Shown here: positions 6,713-9,346 of the stretch, one piece after another
How positions within the stretch are numbered: position 1 is the first letter of the stretch
Layout of the letters: each line of letters starts with the position of its first letter
The notes under the pieces: model-generated
Databases searched by the model: none
What the model saw: the letters and a program-made list of their open reading frames with translations, nothing else
What the model was told of the DNA's origin: nothing
From: Verrucomicrobiales bacterium
GTDB taxonomy: Bacteria; Verrucomicrobiota; Verrucomicrobiia; Verrucomicrobiales; Akkermansiaceae
Reading direction: 5' to 3'
Assembly (NCBI GenBank): GCA_002729295.1
Contig: PBTU01000179.1
Span: forward strand, 1-9,346
Length of the DNA stretch: 9,346 nt
Made by a program: the position numbers and the translations under genes

Positions 6713-7213
6713 ATGCAGACAGCGGTATACGCCGGCAGCTTTGATCCGCCTACCAACGGTCATCTCTGGATGATCAAGCAAGGCCTCGAGCTTTTCGACC
6801 GCTTGGTGGTCTCAATCGGGCAGAACCCGAGCAAAAGCTACACCTTCACCACCGAGGAGCGTCTCGAGCTTTTGAGGGAATCCATCCCCTGCTGCGACCG
6901 CCTGACGTTCACCCACTTCGACAACCGTTACCTTGTCGACTACGCCCGGGAAATGGACGCGCAATTCATCCTTCGCGGAATCCGTTCGCCCCACGACTAC
7001 GAATACGAACGCGTCATGCGCCACATTAATGGCGACATGGCTCCCGAGATCAACACGGTCTTCCTGATGCCGCCACGCGACAAGGCGGAGCTTTCCTCCA
7101 GCATGGTGATGGGGTTAATCGGTCCTGAAGGATGGGAAGAATCCGTCCATCGATATGTCCCCGGACCCGTCTTCGAGGCACTCAAAGAAAAACGTCAATC
7201 AACTCATTTATGA
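6713..7213 (+). CDS. coaD: pantetheine-phosphate adenylyltransferase (CoaD)
   Basis: A 166-residue cytoplasmic enzyme catalysing the penultimate step of coenzyme A synthesis: 4'-phosphopantetheine + ATP to dephospho-CoA + pyrophosphate. Nucleotidyltransferase motifs are clear: GSFDPPTNGH at 8-17 (the T/HxGH site, with H17 matching E. coli H18), K41 in NPSKSYTF (E. coli K42), and RGIR at 88-91 (E. coli R88 and R91). SSS at 128-130 is the equivalent of the ISSSxV loop. Length is usual for the family (E. coli 159). One departure: the residue normally basic after SSSxV is methionine (SSSMVMGL), and the loop has an extra GPEGW. The ATG follows the isomerase stop by six bases, with a minimal AGG close upstream. 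Its TGA overlaps the cstA ATG, suggesting translational coupling. Confidence 0.95.
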   Translation: MQTAVYAGSFDPPTNGHLWMIKQGLELFDRLVVSIGQNPSKSYTFTTEERLELLRESIPCCDRLTFTHFDNRYLVDYAREMDAQFILRGIRSPHDYEYERVMRHINGDMAPEINTVFLMPPRDKAELSSSMVMGLIGPEGWEESVHRYVPGPVFEALKEKRQSTHL

Positions 7214-9078
7214 CTACTCTTGTCATCGCTGTCGGAGCCTTCGTTCTCTACCTGGTCGCCTACCACACCTATGGCAAATGGCTCGCAGCCAAGCTCTTCA
7301 AACTCGACCCAAAGGCCAAGGTTCCCTCCATCGAACAAGAGGACGGCAATGACTTCGTTCCTACCGAAAAAAAAATAATCTTCGGCCACCACTTCACCTC
7401 AATCGCTGGCACCGGTCCCATAGTCGGCCCTGCACTCGCGGTCATTTGGGGATGGGTGCCCGCGCTTATCTGGGTCCTCTTTGGTTCCATCCTGATTGGC
7501 GCCGTCCACGACTTCGGCGCTCTCGTCGTCTCACTCAGAAACCGCGGACAAACCGTCGGCGACATCGCAGGTCGTGTCATCACCAAGCGCACCCGCATTC
7601 TCTTTCTGACGATTCTCTTCTTAGCCCTCACCATCGTGCTGGCTATCTTCGGACTCGTGATCGCGGCCGTCTTCAAGATGTATCCTCAGGCCATCTTCCC
7701 CTGCCTCGTGCAAATCCCCCTCGCCATCGTTATCGGTATGACCCTTCACCGCAAAGGCGTCAATCTCCTCATTCCCTCCCTGCTCACCCTCGCCTTGATG
7801 TATCTCTCGGTCGTCTTCGGCGATTCCGGATTCCTCCATGACTTCAATCAATCCATGGCCAAACTCTCGATTCTTGAGTGGGTCATGATCCTCCTCGGCT
7901 ACTCCTACATAGCCTCCGTTCTTCCGGTCTGGACCCTCCTCCAACCACGCGACTTCATCAACAGCCTCCAACTCCTTACCAGCCTTGGCCTCGTTATGAT
8001 TGGTCTCGTCGTCGCCGCCCTCATCGGCGGAGCCGCGGTCGAAGGGTCACGTCCCGCCCTCGAAATCGTTGCCCCGGCGGTCAACTGGAATCCCGAAGGC
8101 GCCCCTGCCATTTTCCCATTCCTGTTTATTACCATCGCCTGCGGAGCAATCTCGGGCTTTCACTGCCTCGTCTCCTCTGGAACAACCTCCAAACAAATCA
8201 AATGCGAATCCGACGCCCAGTTCGTCGGCTACGGCTCCATGCTCACCGAGGGATTCCTCGCAGTCCTCGTCATCCTCGCTTGCGTGGCGGGACTCGGACT
8301 GGGAACGGGAGCGGGAGCGGGAGCGGGCGATTCCTTCCCGCCCGGTGCAGCAGCCTACGAGGCCAAGTATTCTTCCTGGAATACCGCAGCCGGACTCGGC
8401 GCCAAAGTTGGAGCCTTCGTCGAAGGAGCCGCCAACTTCCTGAAAGCCCTCGGCATTCCTACCACCTTCGCCATTGCTCTCATGGGAGTGTTTGTGGCCT
8501 CCTTCGCTGCCACCACTCTCGACACCGCCTGCCGACTCCAACGATACGTCATTCAGGAACTCGCCCGTACCCTCGCTCCGCGCCACCGCGTCGACGGCAA
8601 ACGCGTGGGGGAATACGTCGATGGCAATCCCCTATACTGGCTCACCAACCGTCACGCCGCCACGATCTTCGCCGTTCTGATCGCATACCTCATTGCACGA
8701 TTACCTGAAATCCCCGGAGGGACTCCGGGTAAAGGCGGCCTCCTTCTCTGGCCTCTTTTTGGTGCCATCAACCAACTTCTTGCCGGGCTCGCTTTCCTCG
8801 TCATCACCTTTTGGCTGCGACGCCGCGGCCTTCCCCTTTGGATGACCGGGATCCCTGCAATCGTAATGCTCATTCTTCCCGCCCTCGCCATGGCCTCCAA
8901 TCTTCGCAATTTTGCGACCAAGGAAAATTGGCTCCTCTTCGGAATTGGATTCGCCACCATCCTCCTCGAAATCTGGATGATCGTCGAAGCAATCTCCGTC
9001 TGGAAAAAGAGCAAAAGGATTCTCGAAGCCCCACCCCTTGTCCCGGAGGCGGATAACGAAGGCGGTCGTTCTTGTTAA
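7210..9078 (+). CDS. cstA: CstA-family carbon starvation protein, peptide/pyruvate-type transporter
   Basis: A 622-residue polytopic inner-membrane protein of the CstA/BtsT family, whose studied E. coli members import peptides or pyruvate. Family signatures: the N-terminal GHHFTSIAGTGPIVGPALA (59-77) followed by GAVHDFGALVVSLRNRG (97-113); GFHCLVSSGTTSKQI (316-330) with GYGSMLTEGF (340-349); FAATTLDTACRLQRYVIQE (432-450); and LLLWPLFGAINQLLAG (511-526). There are well over a dozen hydrophobic segments. It is shorter than E. coli CstA (701), mainly at the C-terminus. Residues 364-374 are a Gly/Ala run (GTGAGAGAG) encoded by hexamer repeats, in a loop after a membrane helix. The frame is open further upstream to an ATG at 7132, but that lies inside coaD. 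The ATG at 7210 gives the expected N-terminus, directly entering a membrane segment, and an ATGA overlap with the coaD stop. Substrate cannot be told from sequence. Confidence 0.93.
   Translation: MTTLVIAVGAFVLYLVAYHTYGKWLAAKLFKLDPKAKVPSIEQEDGNDFVPTEKKIIFGHHFTSIAGTGPIVGPALAVIWGWVPALIWVLFGSILIGAVHDFGALVVSLRNRGQTVGDIAGRVITKRTRILFLTILFLALTIVLAIFGLVIAAVFKMYPQAIFPCLVQIPLAIVIGMTLHRKGVNLLIPSLLTLALMYLSVVFGDSGFLHDFNQSMAKLSILEWVMILLGYSYIASVLPVWTLLQPRDFINSLQLLTSLGLVMIGLVVAALIGGAAVEGSRPALEIVAPAVNWNPEGAPAIFPFLFITIACGAISGFHCLVSSGTTSKQIKCESDAQFVGYGSMLTEGFLAVLVILACVAGLGLGTGAGAGAGDSFPPGAAAYEAKYSSWNTAAGLGAKVGAFVEGAANFLKALGIPTTFAIALMGVFVASFAATTLDTACRLQRYVIQELARTLAPRHRVDGKRVGEYVDGNPLYWLTNRHAATIFAVLIAYLIARLPEIPGGTPGKGGLLLWPLFGAINQLLAGLAFLVITFWLRRRGLPLWMTGIPAIVMLILPALAMASNLRNFATKENWLLFGIGFATILLEIWMIVEAISVWKKSKRILEAPPLVPEADNEGGRSC
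8301..8324 (+). repeat. hexanucleotide tandem repeat inside cstA
   Basis: GGGAAC is followed by three exact copies of GGGAGC, encoding alternating Gly/Ala. Because the unit is six bases, gain or loss of copies would lengthen or shorten a loop without shifting the frame. Confidence 0.7.
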
Positions 9079-9164
9079 GTTCCCACAGGGGCCAACTCAC
9101 CCCCGCCTGGGTCAAGGCCCAAGGCTCTCGAACCAATCGGGTGCTGAAAGGCACCATCGTTCAA

Positions 9165-9196
9165 AGCCCCGCACTGCGACCTAGTGGCAGTGGGCT
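9165..9196. terminator. hairpin between convergent genes, possible bidirectional terminator
   Basis: AGCCCCGCACTGC (9165-9177) pairs with GCAGTGGGCT (9187-9196) around a 9-base loop, as a 6-bp stem plus a 4-bp stem separated by a three-base bulge (CCG). It lies in the 171-base gap between the cstA stop and the TGA of the minus-strand gene at 9250. Neither side has a strong T run, so it is not a textbook intrinsic terminator. A smaller stem, GGTGC/GCACC (9140-9144 and 9151-9155), precedes it. Confidence 0.35.
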
Positions 9197-9249
9197 AAGC
9201 TGGAAAGTTTGCTATCAGGAATTCGTCCCCGGGGTGCGCACGCGATCAA

Positions 9250-9346
9250 TCAACTCACGGATCTCCTTCGGCGGCTGGGGGTCAACGTTGCCACAATTGC
9301 CGCCACGATGAAGTTCACAAACATTCCCAGGAATCCAATTCCCTCC
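9250..9346 (-). CDS. 3' end of a sodium/solute symporter-like protein, with apparent frameshift
   Basis: Minus-strand DNA entering from the right edge encodes a hydrophobic helix, IGFLGMFVNFIVAAIVATLT, then TPSRRRRSVS and a TGA at 9252-9250. The helix resembles the last membrane segment of SSS (SLC5-type) sodium/solute symporters. Such proteins usually continue with a Pro-rich stretch and an amphipathic tail. Exactly that tail, PPKEIRELIDRVRTPGTNS, is present in the neighbouring frame and ends at a TGA at 9217-9215. The two parts join if the run of five G at 9277-9281 (plus strand) had six. So the gene is either frameshifted (mutation or sequencing error) or truly ends in a short Arg-rich tail. 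Only the C-terminus is visible, so the substrate is unknown. Family assignment is from memory of typical C-termini and is moderate. Confidence 0.5.
   Translation of the reverse strand, partial: EGIGFLGMFVNFIVAAIVATLTPSRRRRSVS

Noticed and set aside
9277..9281. Programmed ribosomal frameshifting at the C run of the symporter gene
   Set aside because: In the symporter frame the site reads ACC CCC AGC, which is not a canonical X XXY YYZ slippery heptamer, and I saw no clear downstream stimulatory structure. A simple indel is the more economical explanation.
9072..9311. 79-codon plus-strand frame after cstA
   Set aside because: It overlaps the cstA end and the convergent symporter tail, and has no family resemblance or promoter. 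The minus-strand reading explains the right part better.

Overview
The window looks like ordinary chromosome of a Gram-negative-type bacterium with moderately high GC coding DNA and AT-rich intergenic DNA. A Verrucomicrobiota origin (Opitutae/Puniceicoccales-like) is my best guess. It rests on overall protein style and the near absence of Shine-Dalgarno sequences, not on any search. There is no sign of phage, transposon, CRISPR, rRNA or tRNA.

Left part (1-2237). The 5' end of an unrecognised minus-strand gene (1-82) diverges from a plus-strand KamA-family radical SAM aminomutase (344-1498, TTG start). Between them is an AT-rich regulatory region with one sigma70-like promoter facing each way. 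The kamA promoter is a perfect TTGACA/TATAAT pair. Both -10 boxes end only 8-9 bases before the start codons, so both mRNAs look leaderless. Seven bases after kamA, and convergent with it, is a 243-residue PCO/ADO-type thiol dioxygenase homologue (1506-2237, minus) that carries a twin-arginine signal sequence. A 363-base gene-free gap follows. It holds a candidate promoter and an operator-like inverted repeat for the dioxygenase gene, and a weak promoter just before mfd.

Right part (2601-9078). Four plus-strand genes are packed as one probable operon: mfd (transcription-repair coupling factor), a secreted SurA/PpiC-type peptidyl-prolyl isomerase 11 bases later, coaD 6 bases later, and a CstA-family transporter whose ATG overlaps the coaD stop (ATGA). 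The genes belong to different processes: DNA repair, envelope protein folding, coenzyme A synthesis and nutrient uptake. The grouping therefore suggests shared transcription and translational coupling rather than one pathway.

Right edge (9079-9346). A short convergent gap contains a hairpin. The last ~130 bases carry the 3' end of a minus-strand gene resembling a sodium/solute symporter, apparently split by a one-base frameshift in a run of five G (plus strand).

I did not find a clearly new multi-gene system. The most interesting points are the repeated leaderless-promoter geometry, the exported thiol dioxygenase, the KamA that lacks the zinc-site cysteines, and the frameshift in the symporter tail.
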